DNA of 64,000 nt from [Synechococcus] sp. NIES-970. Its GTDB lineage: Bacteria; Cyanobacteriota; Cyanobacteriia; Cyanobacteriales; MRBY01. The notes beneath the pieces were generated by a model. That model saw only the letters and a program-made list of their open reading frames with translations. It was not told the origin of the DNA and searched no databases. Location of the stretch: positions 248,001 through 312,000 of the forward strand of contig AP017959.1 of the NCBI GenBank assembly GCA_002356215.1. The letters are read 5' to 3'. Position numbers and translations under genes: made by a program. Below are positions 56,832-64,000 of the stretch, piece after piece (position 1 is the stretch's first letter; the number at the start of each line of letters is the position of its first letter).

Positions 56832-57713
56832 TTAGGCGATCGCCTTTTGGAGTGGAAAACCCAACTCTTCCCGCTGGGCAAGATAAAGATGGGCCACTCG
56901 GCGGGCCATATTGCGAATCCGGCCAATATAGCGGGTCCGCTCGGCCACGGCGATTACGCCCCGTGCATCGAGCAGATTAAACGTGTGGGAACATTTCAAC
57001 ACATAATCTAAGCTCGGCATCACCAAACCCTTTTCGATTAGTTGTTGCGCCTCGGCCTCGTATAGCGAAAACAACTGAAAGAGCATCTCCGGGTTGGACG
57101 CTTCAAAATTATAGGTACATTGCTCGATCTCACTCTGGAGGAAGATATCCCCATAGCTGGTGGTTTCATTCCAACGAATCTTGGTGATCGCATCCACCTC
57201 CTGGAGATACATTGCCAGCCGCTCTAGGCCGTAGGTAATTTCGATGCACACCGGACGACAGTCGATCCCGCCGCACTGTTGAAAATAAGTAAACTGGGTG
57301 ATTTCCATGCCATCGAGCCACACTTCCCAGCCCACGCCCCAAGCACCGAGGGTCGGCGATTCCCAGTTGTCTTCCACAAAGCGGATATCATGATCTTTCG
57401 GGTGAATCCCCAGAGCTTTGAGGGACTCTAAATAAACCTCTTGGATGTTTTCCGGTGACGGCTTGATAATCACCTGGTACTGAAAATAATGCTGTACCCG
57501 GTTAGGATTTTCCCCATAGCGGCCATCGGTGGGACGACGACAAGGTTCCACATAGGCAACAGACCAGGGCTCAGGGCCGATCGCCCGCAGAAATGTATGG
57601 TGATTCATCGTGCCCGCTCCCTTTTCGGTGTCGTAGGATTGGGCAATTAAACAACCGCGCTCCTGCCAAAATTGATTCAGGGTGGCGATGATTTCTTGAA
57701 AGTTTAACGACAC
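56832..57713 (-). CDS. glyQ: Glycyl-tRNA synthetase alpha subunit
   Basis: A 293-residue class II synthetase subunit from a GTG at 57713 ([21 protein letters not shown]), which fits the family N-terminus; the frame stays open to 57812 without matching residues. Conserved stretches are [35 protein letters not shown] and [19 protein letters not shown]. In the alpha-2/beta-2 enzyme, alpha holds the catalytic site. The beta subunit gene is not in the window. It lies 45 bases upstream of the fructosamine kinase gene on the same strand. Confidence 0.96.
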   Translation of the reverse strand: MSLNFQEIIATLNQFWQERGCLIAQSYDTEKGAGTMNHHTFLRAIGPEPWSVAYVEPCRRPTDGRYGENPNRVQHYFQYQVIIKPSPENIQEVYLESLKALGIHPKDHDIRFVEDNWESPTLGAWGVGWEVWLDGMEITQFTYFQQCGGIDCRPVCIEITYGLERLAMYLQEVDAITKIRWNETTSYGDIFLQSEIEQCTYNFEASNPEMLFQLFSLYEAEAQQLIEKGLVMPSLDYVLKCSHTFNLLDARGVIAVAERTRYIGRIRNMARRVAHLYLAQREELGFPLQKAIA

Positions 57714-57872
57714 GCTACTTTGCCTCGAACGCTTGCTAGGAGATAAACAGAAATATTGCGATGTTTCCCTACTGAAGATATCACAAGAGCTCTCCCCCTG
57801 GGCCGCCAACAAAAATACCCCCCTGAAATGTATCCTTGTACATCCAAGAGGGTACCCAAAAATAGAGAAAGC

Positions 57873-58151
57873 CTAGTGACTAAAGCTCAGGATCGGCATC
57901 AGTGTTTTTTTTGGATCAGGATCATCAAAGATAGTCAATTCTTTCGGTGTGGCGCACCGCTTTAGGTCGACCCGAATACCCTGGGCCCCTTCTTTACTCA
58001 GGTCTTCAAGGAAGCCAACTTTAGCGGTCTCTGCTTCCTTGCGGCTGAGATAAGGGCCAAAATAATAGGTACATTCGGGCTGCTCGGTTTTGATTTCGAG
58101 CCAATGGGCACGACCAAATGTCTCGAAGAGCTTGAGCAAAAGTTCTTTCAT
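57873..58151 (-). CDS. DUF1816 domain protein
   Basis: A 92-residue protein, MKELLLKLFETFGRAHWLE. It has the family block IKTEQPECTYYFGPYLSRKEAETAKVGFLEDLSKEGAQGI followed by VDLKRCATPKELTIFDD. DUF1816 proteins are restricted to cyanobacteria and their function is unknown; the aromatic YYFGPY is a hallmark. It is soluble. It lies 129 bases downstream of rlmB on the same strand and is likely transcribed separately. Confidence 0.88.
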   Translation of the reverse strand: MKELLLKLFETFGRAHWLEIKTEQPECTYYFGPYLSRKEAETAKVGFLEDLSKEGAQGIRVDLKRCATPKELTIFDDPDPKKTLMPILSFSH

Positions 58152-58280
58152 ATCTGTCCCTTTGGTGATGGAGTTTAAGGTCTGGAGCTACTAGAAAAAT
58201 ACTTGTTGTTACTGATAGTCTCTGGAGTATCGCGCAACAACCTTTGTTGTATCTCGAAAAGGCTCGTTTTGCATACTGCC

Positions 58281-59564
58281 CTAGGGGGTATCTGGTAGGG
58301 TGATTTCCACCTGACGCACAAGTTTTTGTCGATAAACCTCATATAAGGCGATCGCCGCCGCTACGGAAGCGTTCAAACTAGGGGTTTTGCCGGCCATAGG
58401 AATGGCAACCAGTTCATCGCAGTGTTTTTGGGTCAATAAACTGAGCCCTTGTCCCTCGGAACCGATAACTAATCCTATCGCCCCTTCAAACTTGATACTG
58501 TGTAAGGCTTTACTAGTTCCGGCGGCAGTGCCATAGATCCAGAACCCAGCTTCTTTGAGCTCTTCGAGGGCTCGACTGAGGTTAATCACCCGCGCCACAG
58601 GAAAATGTTCGAGGGCTCCCGCCGCAACTTTCATCACGGTGGAGGTGACGCCCACAGCCCTTCTTTGGGGAATGATCATTCCTTGGGCACCCATGGCTTC
58701 GGCTGTGCGGATAATTGCCCCGAGGTTATGGGGATCAGTAATTCCATCGGCGATGACCACGAGGGGAGAATCTGTTTTTGCCTTGGCCTGTTCCAGGAGG
58801 TCTGGTAAGTCTAGATATTCGTAAGGGGCTGTTTGGGCCGCGATTCCCTGATGGACGCCACGATTAGTCAGGTGATCGAGGCGGGTCATACTCACTTCAT
58901 CGATAACTGTGCCCTGATTTTTCGCCGCTTGGAGGAGGGAATGGAAACGGTTAGCGTGACGTAAGCGGGCGGTAATCCAAATACGATTGAGGGGACGCTC
59001 ACTTTCGAGAACGGACAGGACAGCGTGTTTTCCGTAGATTAGATCATTTTCTTCTTCTAGGAGTTCCTCATTGGCCTCTCCCGAAAAGACTTGGGGAGTT
59101 AAGTCTGTGGCGTCCTGGGGGGGAAACTCAGCGGGGGCGCGGCGGGGGCGGTCTTCGAAGCGTTGTCTTTTTTCTGGGAATGCCCCCCTGGAAACAGAGC
59201 GATCGCCTCGTTGGTCAAATCGCTTGGAGGGTCGATCACCCCGATCATCTCGGCGAGAAAACTGTCCATCGCGGCGCTGGGGCTTGCGATCATCGCGCTC
59301 GAAGCGACGCCCTTCTTCCCGACGCTCGGGGCGGTGCTCACGGTCAAATCTTGAGCCTTCTTCGCGCCGATCAGGGCGGCGTTCATCACGGTTGAATTTG
59401 CGACTGTCCGGACGGCGATCACGGTCAAATTTTGCGCCTTCTTCGCGGCGATCGCGATCAAAAGAAGAGGATGGTTGACCGTATTTTTTGCTGGGTTTAC
59501 GGTCTCGATTACCAGTAGGTTTGCCGTATTTTTTACCAGAGTCGGATCGATGGGGCTTATTCAT
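58281..59564 (-). CDS. rlmB: 23S rRNA 2'-O-ribose methyltransferase RlmB with Arg/Asp-rich N-terminal extension
   Basis: A 427-residue SpoU/TrmH-family enzyme. The catalytic part starts near residue 175 ([18 protein letters not shown]) with the substrate-binding domain. It continues through the knotted methyltransferase domain: [31 protein letters not shown] and [22 protein letters not shown]. These are the SPOUT motifs that bind S-adenosylmethionine. The first ~150 residues are a low-complexity, highly basic/acidic region with repeated REEGxxFDR(D/E)xRP-like units. The enzyme would methylate G2251 of 23S rRNA. The extension may help RNA binding. Confidence 0.93.
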   Translation of the reverse strand: MNKPHRSDSGKKYGKPTGNRDRKPSKKYGQPSSSFDRDRREEGAKFDRDRRPDSRKFNRDERRPDRREEGSRFDREHRPERREEGRRFERDDRKPQRRDGQFSRRDDRGDRPSKRFDQRGDRSVSRGAFPEKRQRFEDRPRRAPAEFPPQDATDLTPQVFSGEANEELLEEENDLIYGKHAVLSVLESERPLNRIWITARLRHANRFHSLLQAAKNQGTVIDEVSMTRLDHLTNRGVHQGIAAQTAPYEYLDLPDLLEQAKAKTDSPLVVIADGITDPHNLGAIIRTAEAMGAQGMIIPQRRAVGVTSTVMKVAAGALEHFPVARVINLSRALEELKEAGFWIYGTAAGTSKALHSIKFEGAIGLVIGSEGQGLSLLTQKHCDELVAIPMAGKTPSLNASVAAAIALYEVYRQKLVRQVEITLPDTP

Positions 59565-59807
59565 AAAAAAATCGATACTTGGGTCGTTGAAACCTATTAA
59601 CTTGTCAAGGAAAATCTATAAATGGGGTTCCGGAAGGGCGATCGCCCGCCAACGGGAAAACGATGAAATCACATCACTCCGGAAATATTAGAATTTGTGT
59701 CAGAGAAAGGCTGCAAAAGAAACATTACGACTTTACAGATCTCGTAACTGGCCAATTTATTTGATCAAATCACCCAACAGAACACGAATAGAGAGTGAAT
59801 CATCATA

Positions 59808-60203
59808 TCAGACCCCAGGCGTTTCTCGGGGCAAATGGGCGAATAATTCTTCGAGGCGTGACTGGTTTGTTAGGTAGAGATAGCCAATGAGGGCTTCGAA
59901 ACCCGTCGCCTGACGATAAAGGGTGACACTCAGACGCCTCGGTTTTCCCGTTGCCGCATTGCGGCCGCGACGAACAATATCTCGCTCTAGATCAGTTAAC
60001 AAGGGCTCTAAAACCGTTAGATATTGTGCTTGGGTTTCAGCACGCACCTCTGCCACCACTCTGTCATGGTAATCAGCGCTGCGGCGGGGGGGCAGCAAAA
60101 AATAACAACGGCAATAAAGTTCATAAACAGCATCCCCCACATAGGCTAAAGACGCGGGGGAAAACTGTCGCAGTCGATCTGCAGAAATCTTAGGGACAAA
60201 CAA
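59808..60203 (-). CDS. mrnC: Mini-ribonuclease III
   Basis: A 131-residue RNase III-type catalytic domain without the dsRNA-binding domain. It holds the active-site motif LAYVGDAVYELYCRCYFL, where the Asp and Glu bind Mg2+. The C-terminal helix is YRQATGFEALIGYLYL. Mini-III matures 23S rRNA ends. The end, LPRETPGV, is usual. It follows the STAS-protein gene by 15 bases on the same strand, so the two may be co-transcribed. Confidence 0.94.
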   Translation of the reverse strand: MFVPKISADRLRQFSPASLAYVGDAVYELYCRCYFLLPPRRSADYHDRVVAEVRAETQAQYLTVLEPLLTDLERDIVRRGRNAATGKPRRLSVTLYRQATGFEALIGYLYLTNQSRLEELFAHLPRETPGV

Positions 60204-60218
60204 CCTGGTATCTCGTCC

Positions 60219-60569
60219 CTATTTCTTTTCTTTGAGATGGGCGATCGCCTCATCGACGGAGTTCCGCAGAGACAAAAACTTCTCAAGACGGACTAACTTA
60301 ACTGTCTGGGTAACCCGGGGGTTGGTGACCACCTGCATTGTCCCCCCAGCATTCTGGGTATGTTTGACCAGCTGCACTAAGGCTCCAATCCCAGAACTAT
60401 CCACAAAGTCAATTTGGGCCAAGGAGAGAATAATGTGCTGTGGGCCAGCATCAATGCGGTTTTTGATCGCCGTGCTAAACACAGGCTCGGAGAAAGCGTC
60501 CAATAGCCCAGTTAAGCGAAAAACTTGGTACTCATTATCAATGACCTCGTAAGTTCCTCTCAAACTCAC
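60219..60569 (-). CDS. STAS domain protein (anti-sigma-factor antagonist type)
   Basis: A 116-residue cytosolic protein of the SpoIIAA/RsbV family, MSLRGTYEVIDNEYQVFRLTG. It has IILSLAQIDFVDSSGIGALVQLVKHTQ, in which the Ser in the DSSG motif is the usual phosphorylation site. Such proteins are controlled by a partner kinase and by PP2C phosphatases. The partner switch is unknown here. It lies directly upstream of mrnC. Confidence 0.92.
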   Translation of the reverse strand: MSLRGTYEVIDNEYQVFRLTGLLDAFSEPVFSTAIKNRIDAGPQHIILSLAQIDFVDSSGIGALVQLVKHTQNAGGTMQVVTNPRVTQTVKLVRLEKFLSLRNSVDEAIAHLKEKK

Positions 60570-60717
60570 AGTCAGATTTAGCGGTTCAGGAATTGTTCTT
60601 TCCTCCTCAAACTGAACGAAGATCCACAGCCAATTCTAGCTTATTGTGCCTTGAGGCAGAATAAAGGGTAAAAAACAGTTACTAAGACTGCAAATTTATC
60701 CTAATTTACGCCGAATT

Positions 60718-61779
60718 TTAGAATTCATCCCAGCCTGTAATCCCCGAAGACATTACATAGCTTGTCACACCCGCCTCAAAGAAGTTGGCTTTGGTATTCC
60801 CTGCCTTTTTCGTGTCCGAAAATCGCTCTAAATGACGGTAGGGACTCTTTTTATACTGTTCCCCTTGGTACAGTGGTTCAAGGCCGATCGCCTGGAGGCG
60901 GATATTCGCCAGGTACTTGGTATAGGTCTCGGTGCTTTGTTCTGTGATTCCGAGGATATCATTGCCGACGATGTGATTCGTCCATTGGCATTCATACTGC
61001 ACCGCCCGCTCAACCATCTCGTAAATGTGATCGACAGAATGATCAAAGGTCGCCATCGCTTCGGGGATCAATTTTTGGAACAGGCGCACGTGGCTAAGTT
61101 CATCCCGGTTGATCATCTTAAAAATGTCCGCCGAGCCCGGCATCAGCATCCGCGAAGCAAGGTTATAGAAAAAGACAAAACCATTATAGAAATAGAGCCC
61201 TTCCAGGAGATAATCTGCCATCAGGGTCGTGAAATAATTCTCGGGGGTAGGGTTATCGATGTAGCGCTGGTAATGGCTGGCGATGTATTCACAGCGATCG
61301 CGTAAGACCTTATCCGTCCGCCAAAAATCATAGACCGCACTGCGGCGCTCACTGGGGATAATCGTCTCGATCATGTATTGATAAGACTGGTTATGCATTC
61401 CCTCCTGGGAAATCTGCTCAGCGATGCAAAGGCTGATTTCTGGGGCAGTGATCGAACTCTTGATGTGAGGCAGATTACAGGTCTGGACAGAATCTAAAAA
61501 CGTTAGATAACTCAAGATGCCATCGAAGGCGCGGCGTTCCGCATCGGTCAAGTTGTGGTAATCGGTCACATCCTGAGTGATGTCGAGTTTTTGGGGGATC
61601 CAAAAATTTTCCCGCATCTGCTGATATAACCCCACCGCCCAGGAATAGCGCACGTCGTTGAGCTGCATCAAGTTTGTGGTTTCACCGAACCAGACGGAAC
61701 GGTGAGCGATGTCGTCGTTTCCCCCAGGGTTGAAAATGGGGTTGATGGGCATCCGGTTAAGTAGTGTTGTCTGTGGCAT
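60718..61779 (-). CDS. nrdB: Class I ribonucleotide reductase beta subunit
   Basis: A 353-residue diiron subunit from the ATG at 61779 (MPQTTLLNRMPINPIFNP); the longer frame to 61827 is unlikely. The metal ligands and radical Tyr are visible: EQISQEGMHNQSYQYMIE holds ExxHxxxY, and NRDELSHVRLF supplies a later Glu/His pair. The C-terminal tail VTSYVMSSGITGWDEF fits binding to the NrdA subunit. It makes deoxyribonucleotides in the cytosol. The nrdA gene is not in the window. It is transcribed alone. Confidence 0.95.
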   Translation of the reverse strand: MPQTTLLNRMPINPIFNPGGNDDIAHRSVWFGETTNLMQLNDVRYSWAVGLYQQMRENFWIPQKLDITQDVTDYHNLTDAERRAFDGILSYLTFLDSVQTCNLPHIKSSITAPEISLCIAEQISQEGMHNQSYQYMIETIIPSERRSAVYDFWRTDKVLRDRCEYIASHYQRYIDNPTPENYFTTLMADYLLEGLYFYNGFVFFYNLASRMLMPGSADIFKMINRDELSHVRLFQKLIPEAMATFDHSVDHIYEMVERAVQYECQWTNHIVGNDILGITEQSTETYTKYLANIRLQAIGLEPLYQGEQYKKSPYRHLERFSDTKKAGNTKANFFEAGVTSYVMSSGITGWDEF

Positions 61780-62047
61780 GGGGATATGAACTCTATGTCT
61801 GTTATTAAAATTCGCTGTGTTGTCCAAAAAAGATTTTAATAAAATCCTTTATCGCCTCACAGAATATTTCTCTATGCAATCAGCTTTTAGTAAAAAGCCT
61901 GATTCGAAGAATCTCCGATTCAAAGAAAAATCCCGGATTAGGAGAATGATTAGACAGAAAGATTTTACGTCTGTCTTTTAAGCCCGCTTATGCTCAAGGA
62001 CTTTGAGCCTATTCTCTTAACTATATCTCTCAGTTGTGAATGGGGTC

Positions 62048-62860
62048 TTAAGATTCAGATTCGGATGGACTGGGTTGGTTAAACATCGGTGCAATAAAAG
62101 CGACGATCGCCCCCATCATGAAGCCCAACACGTTCCGGAACAGAGGGAGCCACTCGGAGGTGCGGGTGACCACCGGGCCGACACCAAACGCCAGAAAGAG
62201 AATGCCCCAGAGGGGAGACATAATCAGCGCCCATTGCCAGGCAAAGACTTGCCCTTCTTTGCGGGGGATCCCTGCAAAACCACAAATGATACCACCTACG
62301 ACAGAACTAATCAGGGTCAACAGCCACTGCTCCCTGGGTAAGCCAGGCACAACGATACAGCCCCCTTCCCTTGTGACACAGGTTTTGACGGTTTCAAGGG
62401 CGTCGGCGATCGCCTGATTTTCACCGTGGTCCCGCACATAATACATATTGCCAAAACGGGTCTGGAGTTCAATCCAGAAGGTACGGGGCATCAGTTCATA
62501 CACATCGTCACCAATGCTAAAAGCAAGGAGGTTCCCGCCCCGACCATCGGCAACGAGCAAAATACTTTTGTCATCTAGGCCCCAATATTCCTTAACCGCG
62601 CGACCAGGACTACGGTCATATTGGGTCAGTACCCGCATTTTCCAGCCAGTTTCTGCTTCAAAATTGTTGAGATCAGCGACAAGATTTTCTTCCTGGAGCT
62701 GGGGGAGAAAGTTGGCTAGATCTACTACTGGGGTTTCGTAATCGGGGAGGAGTTCGGGGTTATTTACAGCATGGGCAGCGGGGGCGATCGCCCAAGTCAT
62801 GGCTGCCAAACAGACCACCAAAAGACCACGGAGCAGAGGACGGGGGAGAAAATGATTCAT
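62048..62860 (-). CDS. Psb32/TPM-domain thylakoid protein
   Basis: A 270-residue protein. The start MNHFLPRPLLRGLLVVCLAAMTWA is a signal peptide with cleavage near AHA. The TPM domain (about 35-170) includes LPDYETPVVDLANFLP and LLVADGRGGNLLAFSIGDDVYELMP. Two hydrophobic helices follow in the C-terminus (LLTLISSVVGGIICGFAG and WALIMSPLWGILFLAFGVG). The family includes Psb32/TLP18.3, associated with photosystem II repair and photoprotection. A lumen or periplasm location is expected. Confidence 0.9.
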   Translation of the reverse strand: MNHFLPRPLLRGLLVVCLAAMTWAIAPAAHAVNNPELLPDYETPVVDLANFLPQLQEENLVADLNNFEAETGWKMRVLTQYDRSPGRAVKEYWGLDDKSILLVADGRGGNLLAFSIGDDVYELMPRTFWIELQTRFGNMYYVRDHGENQAIADALETVKTCVTREGGCIVVPGLPREQWLLTLISSVVGGIICGFAGIPRKEGQVFAWQWALIMSPLWGILFLAFGVGPVVTRTSEWLPLFRNVLGFMMGAIVAFIAPMFNQPSPSESES

Positions 62861-62993
62861 AGGGGTTTCTGAAAATAATGCGGGCGGCAGGGGCCAGAGA
62901 TTATGAAAAATGGCCGCAGTTTTATTACAGCTTGTTACTTTATTTTAAGTATTTTAAGATTTTTCTCAATGGTTGCCCAGGAAATCCCTGGGA

Positions 62994-63800
62994 CTATGGC
63001 ATTAGTTGGCCGCTCAAATGCTGCAATTGACGGACAGCTGGGTGGTTTATGGACAAAGGCCAAGGCTCTATGGCGCCTCCCAAAATTTCCTGGAAGGGAA
63101 TCACCCCTACGACGCTGTTGCTATAGGCGATCGCCTCAAATGTTTGTACCAGCTCCAGATCCCAGGGGATTTCTTGGAATGGTATCTGGCATTGGGTCAA
63201 CTGCCGCTGGAGATAAAGCCGCATTACCCCAGGAAGAATCTCACCGAGGGGCGGTGTGTACCAAGTCCCCTGCCGAAAACCCCACAGATTTCCCGTCGCT
63301 GTTTCTAGCCATTGCCCATGGATATTTAACAAAATTGCTTCCCCAGCCCCTTGGTTTAACGCCCGCTGGCGCGCCTGCCAAGCACTAAGATAATTCCCCG
63401 TTTTAAAACTGGCCTGGGGTCTTTGGTAGTCCAGCGCCGGGGCAATCCATCCCTTGATACCCTGCTGTTGTTTTTCCTTTAACTGCTCAGGTAGGGAGCG
63501 GCCTAAAATCAATTCCCGGCCATCGTGGAGGAGGGTAATTCGGATGACTGGAGCGACTGAGGCCATTTTTTCTGCCCCTCGTCTAATATCGTCCCAGTTG
63601 GGAGCGGCCCACCGTAAGGCTTGGATACTGTGGCGGAGGCGATCGCCATGGTCAGACCACAAACCCAAGGGGTGATCTAGGGAGCTGTGGTGAATCCGAG
63701 CGGTGGTGAAGAGAGTCGCCCCAAACAAAAAACTTGGATCGTCAGTTTTTAGGCATAAATTGTCGCCATCATACCAAGTCCCTTTGTACCAATAGCCCAT
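62994..63800 (-). CDS. Class IV aminotransferase (aminodeoxychorismate lyase-like)
   Basis: A 268-residue PLP enzyme starting MGYWYKGTWYDGDNLCLKTDDPSFLFGATLF, a class IV fold type. The Lys that binds PLP is likely in SFKTGNYLSAWQARQRA. LETATGNLWGF is the conserved binding loop, and LPGVMRLYLQRQ follows. The closest assignments are PabC (4-amino-4-deoxychorismate lyase, folate) and branched-chain/D-amino-acid aminotransferases, which cannot be separated by eye. No pabA or pabB is adjacent. Confidence 0.85.
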   Translation of the reverse strand: MGYWYKGTWYDGDNLCLKTDDPSFLFGATLFTTARIHHSSLDHPLGLWSDHGDRLRHSIQALRWAAPNWDDIRRGAEKMASVAPVIRITLLHDGRELILGRSLPEQLKEKQQQGIKGWIAPALDYQRPQASFKTGNYLSAWQARQRALNQGAGEAILLNIHGQWLETATGNLWGFRQGTWYTPPLGEILPGVMRLYLQRQLTQCQIPFQEIPWDLELVQTFEAIAYSNSVVGVIPFQEILGGAIEPWPLSINHPAVRQLQHLSGQLMP

Positions 63801-63832
63801 GAAGATTATTTCCTAAGATTTACGCTTTGGGT

Positions 63833-64000
63833 TTACACAGGGCTTTCGGTTGCAGTTTGGGACTGGACTCGCCGCAGAAGCCAATCAAATCGTGTTGTTG
63901 CCACATTAAAGCTTTCTCGGGCGACAACAGGGATCTCTTCGCTGATAAAACTCTGGTTAAATACAAAATCTTTATCTTCCCCCAGGTGACGCACAGTATT
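63833..64000 (-). CDS. Unrecognised protein, C-terminal end (rest outside window)
   Basis: On the minus strand the frame is open from the window edge to TAA at 63835-63833, giving 55 residues: NTVRHLGEDKDFVFNQSFI and so on, ending in RVQSQTATESPV. The composition is that of a normal cytosolic protein. I do not recognise a family. It lies directly upstream of the class IV aminotransferase gene in the same direction (33 bases), so they may form an operon. Confidence 0.5.
   Translation of the reverse strand, partial: NTVRHLGEDKDFVFNQSFISEEIPVVARESFNVATTRFDWLLRRVQSQTATESPV

Noticed and set aside
59071-59478. 135-codon Ser/Arg-rich plus-strand frame
   Set aside because: It is the complement of the repetitive Arg/Asp-rich coding region of rlmB.
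62903-63388. 161-codon plus-strand frame opposite the class IV aminotransferase
   Set aside because: The opposite strand carries the conserved PLP-enzyme motifs; this frame has none.

Overview
The window comes from a cyanobacterium. The octamer GCGATCGC (HIP1) recurs many times in most kilobases. Typical cyanobacterial genes are present: a ferrochelatase with a chlorophyll-binding tail, a small high-light-inducible protein, a Psb32/TPM-type thylakoid protein, DUF1816 and DUF4346 proteins, and a urea ABC transporter behind an NtcA-type promoter. The protein set and HIP1 use suggest a unicellular Synechococcus/Picosynechococcus-like strain (inference; no database was searched). Nearly everything is chromosomal housekeeping. 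No rRNA, CRISPR array, transposase or prophage was seen.

Layout. 0-10.3 kb: the 3' end of pdxH, a fused aldolase/dehydrogenase, hemH, a GGDEF/EAL signalling protein, an NfeD protein, a PP2C phosphatase with a kinase-like N-terminus, murG and a secreted NTF2-like protein. 10.4-18.3 kb: PsiE-like, mutS2 and TonB-like genes, a DUF255 thioredoxin-fold protein, a CDF metal transporter and mscL. 18.7-29 kb: a receptor-type GGDEF/EAL protein, pepA, a DUF4870 protein, a DUF4346 protein, a PLD/zinc-ribbon protein, argS, a candidate small RNA, an M48 protease with the ITP pyrophosphatase gene, hli and an APH-type kinase.

30-39.3 kb: a probable gene remnant, tRNA-Tyr and tRNA-Thr, a CNNM/CBS protein, a small membrane protein, an oxidoreductase, M1 and M3 peptidases, then an AT-rich gene cut in two by one in-frame TAA. 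39.3-46.2 kb: clpB with a long acidic tail, speD, a small DNA-binding-like protein, folC and two unknowns. 46.3-53.7 kb: urtABCD (no urtE next to it), larE and a peptide-type binding lipoprotein. 53.8-64 kb: a small unknown, rpsN, tsaB, a TIGR04282-type glycosyltransferase, fructosamine kinase, glyQ, a DUF1816 protein, rlmB, mini-RNase III, a STAS protein, nrdB, the Psb32-like gene, a class IV aminotransferase and a partial gene.

How the genes work together. Two regulatory links can be read directly. An HLR1-like (RpaB) element lies upstream of hli, and an NtcA site with a correctly spaced -10 lies upstream of urtA. hemH and hli carry related chlorophyll-binding helices, consistent with pigment photoprotection. 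The most unusual stretch is 38.27-39.28 kb, where an AT-rich gene without HIP1 sites sits between two housekeeping genes. It looks horizontally acquired and has been interrupted by a nonsense codon.
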